Assembly (NCBI RefSeq): GCF_009799805.1
Contig: NZ_CP047050.1
Coordinates: 2,060,001 to 2,124,000, forward strand
DNA from: Myroides phaeus
GTDB taxonomy: Bacteria > Bacteroidota > Bacteroidia > Flavobacteriales > Flavobacteriaceae
Direction: 5' to 3'
Length of the DNA stretch: 64,000 bases
The notes under the pieces are model-generated. The model was not told the DNA's origin. It made no database searches and worked only from the letters and a program-made list of their open reading frames with translations. Both the position numbers and the translations under genes were made by a program. Positions 36,322 to 45,069 of the stretch are shown in pieces. How positions within the stretch are numbered: position 1 is the first letter of the stretch; every line of letters starts with the position of its first letter.

Positions 36322-36385
36322 GATTCAATATAAAAAAGACAGGTTATGTATATAGCCTGTCTTTTTTTATGCCCTTTAGGGAGTA
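36322..36385 (+). repeat. Downstream copy of the ~64-bp direct repeat
   Basis: Same orientation as 33870-33934 with two substitutions and one fewer T. It lies directly after the stop of the TPR lipoprotein gene, just as the first copy lies about 10 bp after the previous gene. Confidence 0.9.
36333..36368. terminator. Terminator within the downstream repeat copy
   Basis: AAAAAGACAGG / CCTGTCTTTTT with T-runs on both strands lies between convergent genes, so it probably works in both directions. Confidence 0.8.
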
Positions 36386-36387
36386 GA

Positions 36388-37371
36388 TTATTGTTGATCA
36401 GTAAGTTTGAGCTGTTTTTCTAAAGCAGGTAACTTTTCCTTATACGTTTGTAACGACCATTTGTTGCCAGTAACTAACTCCATATACTCCTCTAAGGTTT
36501 GCTTTAATCCCACAGCTTTACGGCGTTCATTGACTTGGTCAATATCTTCAACCGGCCATAAAACATATTCAGAGCCGTCAATAGACAACGTTTGTGAGCC
36601 ATAGACTTGTTTGCGTTTTTCACGCATAGCAATGCGATCTTCTAACAATGCTAAATCTTGTCCGTTAGCCTTTTTATCTTTTACAGCCTGTGTCATCATA
36701 GGCAGGTATTTTTTCTGTGTGTCCAATTCAGCGTGTTGAATAACTAAAAACAAAGCAGCGTTAGCTTTAATGCCTACATCATCTTTACCTAACCATCCTT
36801 TTTCATCTAATATTTGTTGTACCTGAAACAAGTTTTCTTTATCTGTAAGTACCCATTTTTTGAGAAACTCTTTGTATTCCGTACTTTCTGGGTTATATTT
36901 TTTTTCAATTGCAGTCCATTCATTTCTAATGCCTTGGTCAGCATCATAAAGCGCCTCTAAATGTTCGCGTACAGAGTTATATTCAGTAGGTGTAGTGTAT
37001 ACTTTATTGTTGAAAGTAAGCATAATATTATGCCATTTTTGTGTGTTTCTCAAGTTTTCAAATTCAGGTAAAACATTAAAAACGATGGCTAATTCTGGGT
37101 GTACTGTATCTGAGGTAACGTATTTTTCAAGATAGTCCAATGCTTCTTCATCTCTACTTAGTTTTGCCAATAGCTGTGCACTTTGAAAATAGTAAATAGA
37201 ATGTGGTGCTTCAACCAGTAGTTGCTTGTAAATGTTCAACGTTTCTTCGTATTTCTCATCAGCCATTAGTGATACCACTCTTTCTAAGAGTACTTTTTCA
37301 TTAGCCGTTTGCGCTTGAGCAGTGAAATGAAGCGCTACTAACGCGATTATTGTGTAAAATATTCTTTTCAT
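36388..37371 (-). CDS. Exported TPR-like protein with DUF6624-type C-terminal domain
   Basis: The 327-residue protein has a signal peptide ending HFTAQA. Residues ~25-110 are TPR-like (KYEETLNIYKQLLVEAPHSIYYFQSAQLL). The C-terminal half has GWLGKDDVGIKANAALFLVIQHA, YLPMMTQAVKDKKAN and LLEDRIAMREKRKQVYGSQ, which I recognise as the DUF6624 pattern with its conserved QHA and YGSQ. The function of the domain is unknown. Monocistronic. Confidence 0.75.
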   Translation of the reverse strand: MKRIFYTIIALVALHFTAQAQTANEKVLLERVVSLMADEKYEETLNIYKQLLVEAPHSIYYFQSAQLLAKLSRDEEALDYLEKYVTSDTVHPELAIVFNVLPEFENLRNTQKWHNIMLTFNNKVYTTPTEYNSVREHLEALYDADQGIRNEWTAIEKKYNPESTEYKEFLKKWVLTDKENLFQVQQILDEKGWLGKDDVGIKANAALFLVIQHAELDTQKKYLPMMTQAVKDKKANGQDLALLEDRIAMREKRKQVYGSQTLSIDGSEYVLWPVEDIDQVNERRKAVGLKQTLEEYMELVTGNKWSLQTYKEKLPALEKQLKLTDQQ

Positions 37372-37529
37372 AGTTGAGGTTTAGTTTGGCTAAAATATTG
37401 TTTGTCAGACTGTAATTAAAATAAAGAAGAATGAATTGTAGAAAAACGATACCCAATCGGATATTATAACATTAAATATTGTGTGTAAGAGTTAAAATAG
37501 AATAAATTAGCCCTTTGAAATTTAGGAAA

Positions 37530-38126
37530 ATGACAGAAAGAGAGGCTTTTTTAAAAGCGAGTTACCATAAAATAAAAGAGGCTTTTCAACGTGTTGATAG
37601 TGAGGAACGTCAAGATGTATATGCGTTGTCTTTTTGGTTTTACAACGAAGATGACGATGCCCGTTATCCAATAATAAATGTAAGTTTTAATACAACATCC
37701 CATTTCAAGGAACAAGTAGATTTTGCATCAAGTGAAGCCGAGGCAAAGTGGAATTACGCCTATTGGTTGCAAGATGAGTTGTTAGAAATAGGAGGATGTG
37801 AAGATGAGTCGTTGCGCAGGTGGTTAAGTTCAACTCCTTATTACTTTAGTGATGAAGACGATGCAGCAGCAGCAGATGACGATTTGTTATTTGACCAATT
37901 GTTAGTAAAAGGGAAACACTTAGAAACAGTGTTTATGGAAGGCATTAAAGAGTTGGTTCTTTCATTACACAATGATGGGGTGATAAAAACTTCTTTTGGT
38001 AGGAAAATACCCGTTATACTACACGAATTAGAGTATTATGACAAGCCAATAAGTTGGACAAAAGAAGTAAATGAATCATACTTGATAGAAGAATTTATCA
38101 CTGTTTACAACAATGGAGAGCTTTAA
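37530..38126 (+). CDS. DUF4303-like soluble protein
   Basis: The protein has 198 residues from the ATG at 37530; an upstream TTG adds five residues without support. It begins with helix MTEREAFLKASYHKIKEAFQRV, then DVYALSFWFYNEDDDARYPIINVSFNT, similar to DUF4303 proteins. It is strongly acidic with DEDDAAAADDD. Families of this type are frequent among immunity-like accessory genes, but no toxin is adjacent. Function unknown. Confidence 0.65.
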   Translation: MTEREAFLKASYHKIKEAFQRVDSEERQDVYALSFWFYNEDDDARYPIINVSFNTTSHFKEQVDFASSEAEAKWNYAYWLQDELLEIGGCEDESLRRWLSSTPYYFSDEDDAAAADDDLLFDQLLVKGKHLETVFMEGIKELVLSLHNDGVIKTSFGRKIPVILHELEYYDKPISWTKEVNESYLIEEFITVYNNGEL

Positions 38127-38240
38127 TCTCAGTGAAGAAGAGTGTACATTGAATAAATTTAATACCTGCGAAAATAAAATTGACAGATGTTAACAATAAT
38201 TTTAGGAATTCCGGGTTATATAGCTATACAACAATATAAT

Positions 38241-38741
38241 ATGAAAAATAGAATGTTATTATTTGCTTTGATTTTAAGTAGTTTACTAATCGGATGTGAT
38301 ACTACAAAAAAGAAATCGGATAAGCAAAAAGAAGATACAATAGCAATTGAGGCGTTAGATAGTGTTAGGGATATTTCATATAAAATAGCAAATAGGTATT
38401 TTGTAAATAATACAATTGATAATAAACAAGTAGAATATTTAAAGATTACGTGTCAAAAGGATTTTGATAAGTACTTTGGACCATCGCCTGTAATGGGGAA
38501 GAATGGAGAGCCAACGAAGATAGACTTTAAAAGTTCATTTGTATTAGCAATTATTGGGCAAGTAACAGATAAGGAAACTACTTTTGAAGTGAAATCATTG
38601 CAAGAGAAACCAAATTCGATAGAGTTGAAATATCGCATCAAACAAGATGTAAACGAAAGAGATTATACAGTTCATCCTTTCGAGATGATTATTGTAGATA
38701 ATATTTATAATAAGGATACTCACTTTATTATAGAGGACTAA
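38241..38741 (+). CDS. Small lipoprotein of unknown function
   Basis: I chose the ATG at 38241 (MKNRMLLFALILSSLLIGCDT), which gives a proper lipoprotein signal with Cys19. A start at 38187 would place the signal internally. The mature ~148 residues include a Lys-rich linker and a mixed alpha/beta domain (DKYFGPSPVMGKNG, FKSSFVLAIIGQVT). No family recognised. A terminator follows. Confidence 0.7.
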   Translation: MKNRMLLFALILSSLLIGCDTTKKKSDKQKEDTIAIEALDSVRDISYKIANRYFVNNTIDNKQVEYLKITCQKDFDKYFGPSPVMGKNGEPTKIDFKSSFVLAIIGQVTDKETTFEVKSLQEKPNSIELKYRIKQDVNERDYTVHPFEMIIVDNIYNKDTHFIIED

Positions 38742-38765
38742 ACAAAGTGTTAGTTGTTAATTCTT

Positions 38766-38800
38766 AGGCCTTTAAAGCAATTGTTTTAAAGGCCTTTATT
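38766..38800 (+). terminator. Terminator after the small lipoprotein gene
   Basis: An 11-bp perfect stem (AGGCCTTTAAA / TTTAAAGGCCT) with an 8-nt loop is followed by TTATTTG. The T-run is weak. Confidence 0.65.
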
Positions 38801-38813
38801 TGTAAAAATAGAT

Positions 38814-39362
38814 ATGAAAATAAGAGTTTTAAAAAAGGATAATATAACACCAAGTGTTTGGTCAGGGGGGAAAACGTATGAATATTGTATTTATCCTTCT
38901 GAGGGGAGTTATAGTGAAAAACGTTTTAAGCTTCGCATAAGTAGCGCAACAATAGAAGATGTACCTTCTACTTTTACAAAGTTTGACGGTTTTCGCCGTT
39001 ATTTAGTAATGCTTGACAATACACTGCAGATAACTCAAAATATGGAGGATAAAGAATACAAGCAAAATACGGTGTTTTCTTTTGATTCAGCAGATGATAT
39101 TATCTCTTTTTCAAAGGGAGTGGATTTCAACTTGATGTTGCATAAAGATGTCAAAGATGAGGTAGTAGAATTGAGAGCATTTCCTTTTATTACCCAATGT
39201 AATTTTGTGTTTGTTTTTGCCTTGAAAGCGATGGATATCCGTGTAAATAAAGAGGTTTTAAAGGTAGAGGAAGGAGATTGTATCTTAGTAGAGAACCCTA
39301 AAAAAGCATTGTTAGATATTGAAATGGGAAGCCACTCAATTATAGGGTATTTGAATTTATAA
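38814..39362 (+). CDS. HutD/Ves family cupin-like protein
   Basis: The 182-residue protein is recognised as HutD-type: SVWSGGKTYEYCIYPSEGSY, FKLRISSATIEDVPSTFTKFDGFRRYLVMLDNTLQI and a late VKVEEGD-like turn. HutD proteins accompany histidine utilisation in proteobacteria. In this locus no hut genes are present, so the role is open. The gene is alone between terminators. Confidence 0.8.
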   Translation: MKIRVLKKDNITPSVWSGGKTYEYCIYPSEGSYSEKRFKLRISSATIEDVPSTFTKFDGFRRYLVMLDNTLQITQNMEDKEYKQNTVFSFDSADDIISFSKGVDFNLMLHKDVKDEVVELRAFPFITQCNFVFVFALKAMDIRVNKEVLKVEEGDCILVENPKKALLDIEMGSHSIIGYLNL

Positions 39363-39475
39363 TGTGTTAGGTACTTAACACAAAGATAATCTATAGGAAA
39401 TAGTTTAGTAAAGTAAAAAAGAGTGTATTAAGCTTTAGTTTGCGTATTTTGGTGTATATGTAAAAACGTCAATTT

Positions 39476-39904
39476 ATGGAAGTGTCTTATCTTATTGTGC
39501 CCTTAGTAAAAGGTGGTGAAAATATATTTGATCAAGAGTTAGCCAAGTTATTTCCCTTTGGAAAGATGAAGGTTTTAAAGATACACGATCAGTTGCTCTT
39601 GACACTTTATTTTGATATTGATAATTTGTTAGATTTAGGTGTTTGCAATGAAGAGCAATTGCTTCAAACAGAAGAAATAGTCCACAGTTTTAGTCGAAAG
39701 CATCCTTATTTAAAGCTGTTGTACTTACATATTACAGGAGGTAGTGTTTGTTTTTATGAAGGCTATTTGTTGAAAAATAGAAATAAGCTGATGGAGAAGA
39801 GTGGTTTAGATGATTCATATTTACCCTTGATACAAGCGTTAGTTCCTACTTATGAGGAACGAACTTTTGAGCCTTTTTTGAGTGTTTTTCTCAGTGAAAT
39901 TTAA
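39476..39904 (+). CDS. Small soluble protein of unknown function
   Basis: The 142-residue protein has no signal peptide. Alternating strands and helices (SYLIVPLVKGG, MKVLKIHDQLLLTLYFDIDNLL, KLLYLHITGGSVCFYEGYLL) suggest a compact alpha/beta fold. No motif recognised. It is terminated by a hairpin 15 bp downstream, and is one of a run of short unknown genes in this region. Confidence 0.6.
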   Translation: MEVSYLIVPLVKGGENIFDQELAKLFPFGKMKVLKIHDQLLLTLYFDIDNLLDLGVCNEEQLLQTEEIVHSFSRKHPYLKLLYLHITGGSVCFYEGYLLKNRNKLMEKSGLDDSYLPLIQALVPTYEERTFEPFLSVFLSEI

Positions 39905-39918
39905 GATTGTGATATATA

Positions 39919-39953
39919 AGTAGAAATTACTCGATGTAGTTTCTGCTTTTTTT
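39919..39953 (+). terminator. Terminator after the 142-residue gene
   Basis: The 11-bp stem AGTAGAAATTA / TAGTTTCTGCT (two G-U pairs) with a 7-nt loop is followed by a T-run. Confidence 0.7.
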
Positions 39954-40103
39954 ATGACTATAATTGTCGCTTTAACGCCTTTGCTTAAGGGGAGTATAGC
40001 ATTAACATAAATGTTTTTAATTAGTGTTTTTTAGCATTAGAATTATTTTTTATTCTGCTTATTTGTTTTTTTATCTATTTTTATAAAAAATAATAAACAA
40101 AAG

Positions 40104-40553
40104 ATGAATAAATACGATGATTATGCTTGGCATTATGAGGGAGATTTTCCAGTAGATTTGGCACACGAGCAAGGGGCTACGCATATAGGTTTTTTCTTTT
40201 CGTGGTGTTTGTCAAAGGATCTTGTAGATCCGTCTGTTATCAATGAGTTTGCGGAAGATATAAATGCCGTTAAGAAAAAGAGGTATTCGGGAACTGAGTT
40301 TTTGTTAGACCACTATCAAGGAAGGTTGTTATCAACGCAATTAACAGAAGAAGGAAATGCTTTTGTGAAAGATTACTACGATGAAGATAGTCGATTTTCA
40401 AAAGAAGTAGCCAATTATTTTGACGATTATATTCAAGCTCATCACATAGGGCATCCTGATCAATTCTATCACGTAGAAGATACGTGGGAGAATTATTACG
40501 AAATAAAAGAGATCATAAATCACCGTTATGAGCAATGGAAGAGTTTTGTGTGA
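40104..40553 (+). CDS. DUF7832-like protein (KYDD...WHYxGDFP family)
   Basis: The 149-residue protein opens NKYDDYAWHYEGDFPVDLAHEQGATHIGFFFSWCL. This is a widespread family signature with an invariant-looking HxxGDFP and ATHIG. The family usually sits near genes of unknown or defence/immunity type. No catalytic role is established to my knowledge. It lies 18 bp before the rhomboid gene and is probably co-transcribed with it. Confidence 0.65.
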   Translation: MNKYDDYAWHYEGDFPVDLAHEQGATHIGFFFSWCLSKDLVDPSVINEFAEDINAVKKKRYSGTEFLLDHYQGRLLSTQLTEEGNAFVKDYYDEDSRFSKEVANYFDDYIQAHHIGHPDQFYHVEDTWENYYEIKEIINHRYEQWKSFV

Positions 40554-40571
40554 TGTTAATCTTTAATAATA

Positions 40572-41174
40572 ATGGAAACGAAAAGACATATAAATAAACA
40601 GGCTATTGTGGTTCCACTTGTGTTAGTTGGGGTGATGTGGCTTGTCTTTATATTACAACAAATAGGTGTGTTTCAACAATGTTATGGGGTAATTCCTTGG
40701 AAACTGCAAGGATTAAAGGGGATTGTCTTATCACCTTTATTTCACGGAAGCTGGGATCACTTGATTAGCAATACGGTTCCCTTTCTTTTTTTGAGTTTCT
40801 TAGCCATACAGTTTTACAATAAAATAGCCTATAAAGTGTTTATCATAGGTTGGCTAATGGCAGGCTTGGGTGTGTGGTTATTTCCAGACATCGACAGTTT
40901 AAGTACAGGAGTTCGCTCGTGTCATATAGGAGCCAGTGGTGTTATTTATATGTTGCTGTGTTTTCTATTTATAAGTGGCATATTAAGCAAGAAGTTTTTA
41001 TTGTTATTGTTGTCTGTAGGGATAGGAGTGCTGTATTGGGGATTGATATACGGTGTTTTTCCAAACGAACAATTAGGCAGTAATGTTTCTTGGCAAGGGC
41101 ACTTAATGGGGAGTTTAGCAGGAGGATACTTAGCTTGGCAATTTAACAAACACAATTTTAGACAAGCGAGATAA
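40572..41174 (+). CDS. Rhomboid family intramembrane serine protease
   Basis: The 200-residue protein has six membrane helices. The catalytic Ser is in CHIGASGVIY (GASG) and the catalytic His in SWQGHLMGSLAGG. The helix-2 HxxxN motif is visible as SWDHLISN. It would cleave membrane proteins within the inner membrane; the target is unknown. It follows the DUF7832-like gene closely. Confidence 0.88.
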   Translation: METKRHINKQAIVVPLVLVGVMWLVFILQQIGVFQQCYGVIPWKLQGLKGIVLSPLFHGSWDHLISNTVPFLFLSFLAIQFYNKIAYKVFIIGWLMAGLGVWLFPDIDSLSTGVRSCHIGASGVIYMLLCFLFISGILSKKFLLLLLSVGIGVLYWGLIYGVFPNEQLGSNVSWQGHLMGSLAGGYLAWQFNKHNFRQAR

Positions 41175-41247
41175 ATTACAAAGAAGTTCGCTGCTGTTAG
41201 GATTGGTAACTTACAATTTTTAGATTTGTAATCTTAATATAAAGATA

Positions 41248-42003
41248 ATGGGAGAAAATAAAATTTATTTCGCAGAAGGAGATCATCCAAAAATGGTTGA
41301 AGCTTATAAAAAAGCACAAGAAACATTCAAATATTTTTGGAGAGAGTTGTCTTGGGAATATAGAAGAGTAGTTCCAGGTTTAGACATGGCAAGCGTTAAA
41401 GTAGCATTCACACAAGAAGTGGAAGGACAAGATGAGCCAGTTGTAGAACATATGTGGATAGGTAATCTTGACTTTGATGGAAAGGTTATTTACGGGGAAT
41501 TATTAAACGAACCAAATGAGATTACTGAGTTAGTAGAAGGTGATCAAGTAGGGGTAACTTTAGATCAAATTAGCGATTGGATGTTTATTTCTCAAGGGAA
41601 ATCTTATGGAGGTTTCACTGTTCAAGCGTTGCGTTCAGAAATGACTGACGAAGAGCGCGCTGAGCACGATGCTGCTTGGGGACTTGACTTTGGTGATTTT
41701 AATGAAGTTACAATTGTAATTGATCAACAAGAAAGTCCTGAGAACTTAGTAGAGCACCCAATGAGTAAGAATATGAAAGAAAACTTAGGAGACTTTTTAA
41801 CTAAGAATCCTGAAGAAGTTAGTCGTCTTGACGAAGCTGGTTTTACTTTCTTACAAAAAGAGGTGATTGCTGGAAACTTGACAAGTGTTGAGGTTCTTTT
41901 AGCACACGGAGCTGATAAGAATGCAGTAAATAACGAAGGAAAAACAGCGTTAGATTATGCTAAAGAAATGAACTGGGAACACATTATTCCTGTTTTAGCT
42001 TAA
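41248..42003 (+). CDS. DUF2314 protein with C-terminal ankyrin repeats
   Basis: The 251-residue protein has a DUF2314 domain at the N-terminus (MVEAYKKAQETFKYFWRELSW ... VKVAFTQEVEG ... EHMWIGNLDFDGKVIYGELLNEP). A linker and about two ankyrin repeats follow (DEAGFTFLQKEVIAGNLTSVEVLLAHGADKN, NEGKTALDYAKEMNWEHIIPVL). A -7 box TAGATTTG at 41221-41228 with TTG 15 bp upstream is its likely promoter. Such fusions are often seen in accessory loci. Function unknown. Confidence 0.8.
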   Translation: MGENKIYFAEGDHPKMVEAYKKAQETFKYFWRELSWEYRRVVPGLDMASVKVAFTQEVEGQDEPVVEHMWIGNLDFDGKVIYGELLNEPNEITELVEGDQVGVTLDQISDWMFISQGKSYGGFTVQALRSEMTDEERAEHDAAWGLDFGDFNEVTIVIDQQESPENLVEHPMSKNMKENLGDFLTKNPEEVSRLDEAGFTFLQKEVIAGNLTSVEVLLAHGADKNAVNNEGKTALDYAKEMNWEHIIPVLA

Positions 42004-42023
42004 TTAATTGCTTAGACAATATG

Positions 42024-42063
42024 AAAGCGTCTTTGAGTATGATACTCAAAGACGCTTTTTTTG
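42024..42063 (+). terminator. Terminator after the DUF2314-ankyrin gene
   Basis: A 17-bp perfect stem (AAAGCGTCTTTGAGTAT and its complement) around a tiny loop is followed by a T-run. Confidence 0.9.
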
Positions 42064-42188
42064 TTATTAATAGTAATTTGATGTTTATAATAAGTAAAGA
42101 AAGCAATACATTTACTTAAAATTAAATTTATATCAGTAAATGATGTGAGTTTGATGTAGAAGTGTATTTGTAAATTAACAAACATAAG

Positions 42189-43055
42189 ATGAATATTGTT
42201 TATTTAGTTTTTGGAGAAAGTATTGTAAATTATCAACAGGTGTGTTTTTCTATTTACACAACATTAAATAAAAAGAGTAATAATGATAAAGTAATTATTA
42301 TTACAGAAGACACTACGTTTTTTGAACATTTAGGAGATAAAGTTGAGGTTATACTTGTTTCAAAACAAACATTTAAGGAATGGGCATCGGCATACGATTG
42401 TTATTTTCGTATTAAGATAAAAGCTTTGCAGTTATTGGCTCAAAAATATCCAACTGATCATATATTGTTTATGGATGGAGATACTTTTGTTTACAATGAT
42501 TTTTCTTCTATTAAAACAGGAATGGACAATGGAGAAAATTTTATGCATTTGAATGAAGGGAGATTAAGTGAACTGCCGACTAAAACTGAAAAAAAAATGT
42601 GGTCTTCTTTGCAAGGTAAAACTTTTGAAGGAGTTGTAATTGATAAGGAGACTTGTATGTGGAATTCTGGTTTAATTGGGATTTCTTCTAAGAACTTGGG
42701 GTATATTGATGTTTGTTTGGAGGTAAATGACAGAATGTGTGAAACAGATGTAATTAGGAAACTTGTGGAGCAGTTGGCATTTAGCGTTGCCTTAAGTAAA
42801 CAAGGAGCTATAAAGCCAGGAGATCATATAGTAGGACATTATTGGGGAAATAAAGAGGAATGGAGTGCTATTATTAGTGATTTTATGATGAGAGCATTTA
42901 TGAAAAAATGGACGATAGATCAAGTATTGGATGCAGTAAAAGAAATGAAAATAAAGGATTTTCCTATTTGGGTAAGACGTTCTAATACGCAACGAAAACT
43001 GAAGAATGTAATAGATAATTTTTACAAAGATAAGAGAGCTGTTTTTGTAAAGTAA
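42189..43055 (+). CDS. Glycosyltransferase-like (GT-A fold) protein
   Basis: The 288-residue cytoplasmic protein has an N-terminal nucleotide-sugar-like fold (MNIVYLVFGESIVNYQQVCFSIYTT, DKVIIITED) and a metal-binding DxD motif in ILFMDGDTFVYND near residue 97. Later WNSGLIGIS resembles the acceptor-side loop of GT8/GT32-like enzymes. It has a basic C-terminus. Substrate and product are unknown, and no polysaccharide cluster is adjacent. Confidence 0.65.
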   Translation: MNIVYLVFGESIVNYQQVCFSIYTTLNKKSNNDKVIIITEDTTFFEHLGDKVEVILVSKQTFKEWASAYDCYFRIKIKALQLLAQKYPTDHILFMDGDTFVYNDFSSIKTGMDNGENFMHLNEGRLSELPTKTEKKMWSSLQGKTFEGVVIDKETCMWNSGLIGISSKNLGYIDVCLEVNDRMCETDVIRKLVEQLAFSVALSKQGAIKPGDHIVGHYWGNKEEWSAIISDFMMRAFMKKWTIDQVLDAVKEMKIKDFPIWVRRSNTQRKLKNVIDNFYKDKRAVFVK

Positions 43056-43065
43056 TATATAAAAC

Positions 43066-43099
43066 CCCTCTATAGACAACTGTTTGTAGAGGGATTTTT
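43066..43099 (+). terminator. Terminator after the glycosyltransferase-like gene
   Basis: CCCTCTA / TAGAGGG, with ACAA/TTGT extending the helix inside, is followed by ATTTTTG. Confidence 0.75.
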
Positions 43100-43172
43100 G
43101 TTTAAAAGTGTTTTCTGATAAGTATAGTAAGGTTAGTTTTATCTATTTTTACAACAGTTAAATAGTATAAAT

Positions 43173-43718
43173 ATGACAACAGAAGCATTGTATAAAGCTG
43201 TATTAGAGACAACTGTACACGTGGCAAGTCGCGAGCGTACTTTGCTTATAATAGGCAATTCAAAAGAGGTTGTTTCTTTTTTGATAGACTATAGTTTTCA
43301 AGTCGATGACCCTATACATATTAATGCTTGTTTGTTGTTACAAGAAATTGTGTCCGTTGATATCGTAAAAATACTTCCCCACTTAACTTACTTTTTAGAT
43401 CACTTAGACAAGGTAACTAATGAGTCCAGTAAGCGATTACTCAGCAGGCTAAGTTATCTATTAGTAAAGAGTAAAAAAGTAGGATTGACAGATTTACAAG
43501 AGAAGCGTTTGGTAGATATAGCACTGCTGTGGTTGGTCTCTAATTCAAAAGTAGCTACAGAATCGTTTGCTATGGACATCTTGTTGTTGCTTAGCACCAA
43601 ATACAAGGAGGAGGTTCACTTGGCGTCTGAAATAATTGAAGGAAACTACTCAATGAAATCTGTAGCGTATCAAAACAAGGCTAAGAAGTTTTTAAAACAC
43701 GCAATGACACTTGCTTAA
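43173..43718 (+). CDS. Helical (HEAT-like) protein of unknown function
   Basis: The 181-residue protein appears all-helical. Leucine-rich amphipathic helices are spaced like HEAT repeats (NACLLLQEIVSVDIVKILP, SSKRLLSRLSYLLVKSKK, ESFAMDILLLLSTKY). No catalytic motif. It lies 31 bp before a GNAT gene on the same strand and may be paired with it. Confidence 0.65.
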   Translation: MTTEALYKAVLETTVHVASRERTLLIIGNSKEVVSFLIDYSFQVDDPIHINACLLLQEIVSVDIVKILPHLTYFLDHLDKVTNESSKRLLSRLSYLLVKSKKVGLTDLQEKRLVDIALLWLVSNSKVATESFAMDILLLLSTKYKEEVHLASEIIEGNYSMKSVAYQNKAKKFLKHAMTLA

Positions 43719-43749
43719 CCACATTATGTATCATAGTAAAAAATAGAGT

Positions 43750-44238
43750 ATGATTGGAGAATATATGACATCAGTAAATTCAGATTATTGTTTGCGCTTG
43801 ATTGAGGAGGGAGAAGCCTATCCGTTTAATTTGCTATTGTTAGCAGATGAAACGATGGATGCAATTAATCAATACGTTGATGATTCAGATGTTTTCATTT
43901 TAGAAGAAGGAGAAGCACAATTAGCGGTGTTTTGTTTATATGCGATTGATGCAAGTACACTTGAACTTAAAAATATTGCTGTAGCCGAATCTTTTCAAGG
44001 AAAAGGTCTTGGTGGATTATTAATACAGGAAATTGTGGCTATTAGCAAGAAAAGAGGGTATTCTCGTTTAATTGTTGGTACGGCTGATTGTGGTATAGAT
44101 CAAATACGCTTTTATGAACGCAATGGTTTTAAGAAATATGGTGTAAAAGAGAACTTCTTTCTTGACAATTATGCCGCCCCAATTATTGAAAATGGCGTAC
44201 AATTGAAAGATATGGTTATGTTAGAGCAACTGCTGTAA
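43750..44238 (+). CDS. GNAT-family N-acetyltransferase
   Basis: This is a 162-residue single GNAT domain: LELKNIAVAESFQGKGLGGLLIQEIV (acetyl-CoA loop near residue 95) and RFYERNGFKKYGV near the C-terminus. An ATG five codons downstream (43765) has a GGAGA four bases before it and is an alternative start. Substrate unknown. A bidirectional terminator shared with tRNA-Arg follows. Confidence 0.82.
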   Translation: MIGEYMTSVNSDYCLRLIEEGEAYPFNLLLLADETMDAINQYVDDSDVFILEEGEAQLAVFCLYAIDASTLELKNIAVAESFQGKGLGGLLIQEIVAISKKRGYSRLIVGTADCGIDQIRFYERNGFKKYGVKENFFLDNYAAPIIENGVQLKDMVMLEQLL

Positions 44239-44270
44239 TTACGATATAAAATAGGAAAGTATTAGAAACA

Positions 44271-44303
44271 AAAAAGCCCTTGAAATAATCAAGGGCTTTT
44301 TTT
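44271..44303. terminator. Bidirectional terminator between GNAT and tRNA-Arg genes
   Basis: A 13-bp perfect stem (AAAAAGCCCTTGA / TCAAGGGCTTTTT) with a 5-nt loop has T-runs on both strands. Confidence 0.9.
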
Positions 44304-44304
44304 G

Positions 44305-44378
44305 TGATCCAATCAGGATTCGAACCTGAGACCTACTGCTTAGAAGGCAGTTGCTCTATCCAGCTGAGCTATTGGACC
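44305..44378 (-). tRNA. tRNA-Arg (anticodon TCT)
   Basis: Read on the minus strand, GGTCCAA pairs with TTGGATC (one G-U) as acceptor stem with discriminator A. The anticodon loop CTTCTAA gives TCT, reading AGA/AGG. The T-loop GGTTCGAATCC is normal. CCA is not encoded. It has its own promoter (44452-44483) and terminator. Confidence 0.93.
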
Positions 44379-44451
44379 GTCCTTAAATCTCGAGGATTTA
44401 ATTGTTTTGTCTTGTAATGTTGAGCACTATTGTTCTCTCATTTTGACAGTG

Positions 44452-44483
44452 CAAATATAGGTCTTTTTATTTATTCCTCGCAA
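44452..44483 (-). promoter_or_regulatory. Promoter of tRNA-Arg
   Basis: On the minus strand, TTG (44481-44483) is followed after 21 bp by TATATTTG (44452-44459), a perfect -7 box, about 75 bp upstream of the tRNA. Confidence 0.55.
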
Positions 44484-45026
44484 GAAAAAAGTAATGTTTT
44501 TTTAATAAAAAAAACAAGTGTTTGATAGGTAGTTCTTTAGGTAAGTAAATTTTTACTGATTAAAATGTAAACTACCCTTGAGATAGCGATATTATTAGGA
44601 AAATGGGAGATGTGACAATTGAGATGAGTGTAAAAAAGTTGTAAAAAAAGACATATTGCCTTTCTCTTTTTAGTCATTTGCTGTTCAAGTTTGCTATTTT
44701 TTATTGGAAGAGGGTATGTTTTTAGAGATAAATTCTTCTTACAAGCATAAATTTGATGAGTAAATTCTTCTGTTTTTAGAGATGGAGTGTTGAGATTAAT
44801 TAGGAGGGAAGCATATATTAGTTGATTGTGTAGCTAAAAGAGATAATTAAATTTAATAGGATATCACGCTGTTTATGGCATCGTAAAGAAAGTAATTCAA
44901 TGAATAGAGGGAACGAATAAATGAAGTGTTTAGTTTGTTCTTTTTTTTGAATATGTAAGTAAGTGTAGTTGAATGAAGTAAAAGGAGACTGGTTTTAAAA
45001 ATCACTATTTGTGAAGAATTGAGTTG
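44484..45026. other. Intergenic region without recognisable genes
   Basis: About 540 bp of AT-rich sequence. Short repeated words occur (TAAATTCTTCT and TTTTTAGAGAT each appear twice within 100 bp near 44730-44780). No ORF, RNA fold or terminator is convincing. Confidence 0.5.
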
Positions 45027-45055
45027 TTGAAATTCAATTATACCAATTATATTTA
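45027..45055 (+). promoter_or_regulatory. Candidate promoter of the esterase gene
   Basis: TTG (45027-45029) and TATATTTA (45048-45055) are separated by 18 bp, close to the Bacteroidota consensus, 14 bp before the ATG. Confidence 0.45.
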
Positions 45056-45069
45056 CCTTTAAAAAAGGT

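Noticed and set aside
33870..36385. Composite transposon
   Set aside because: The flanking repeats contain terminators rather than transposase genes, and no transposase lies inside the segment.
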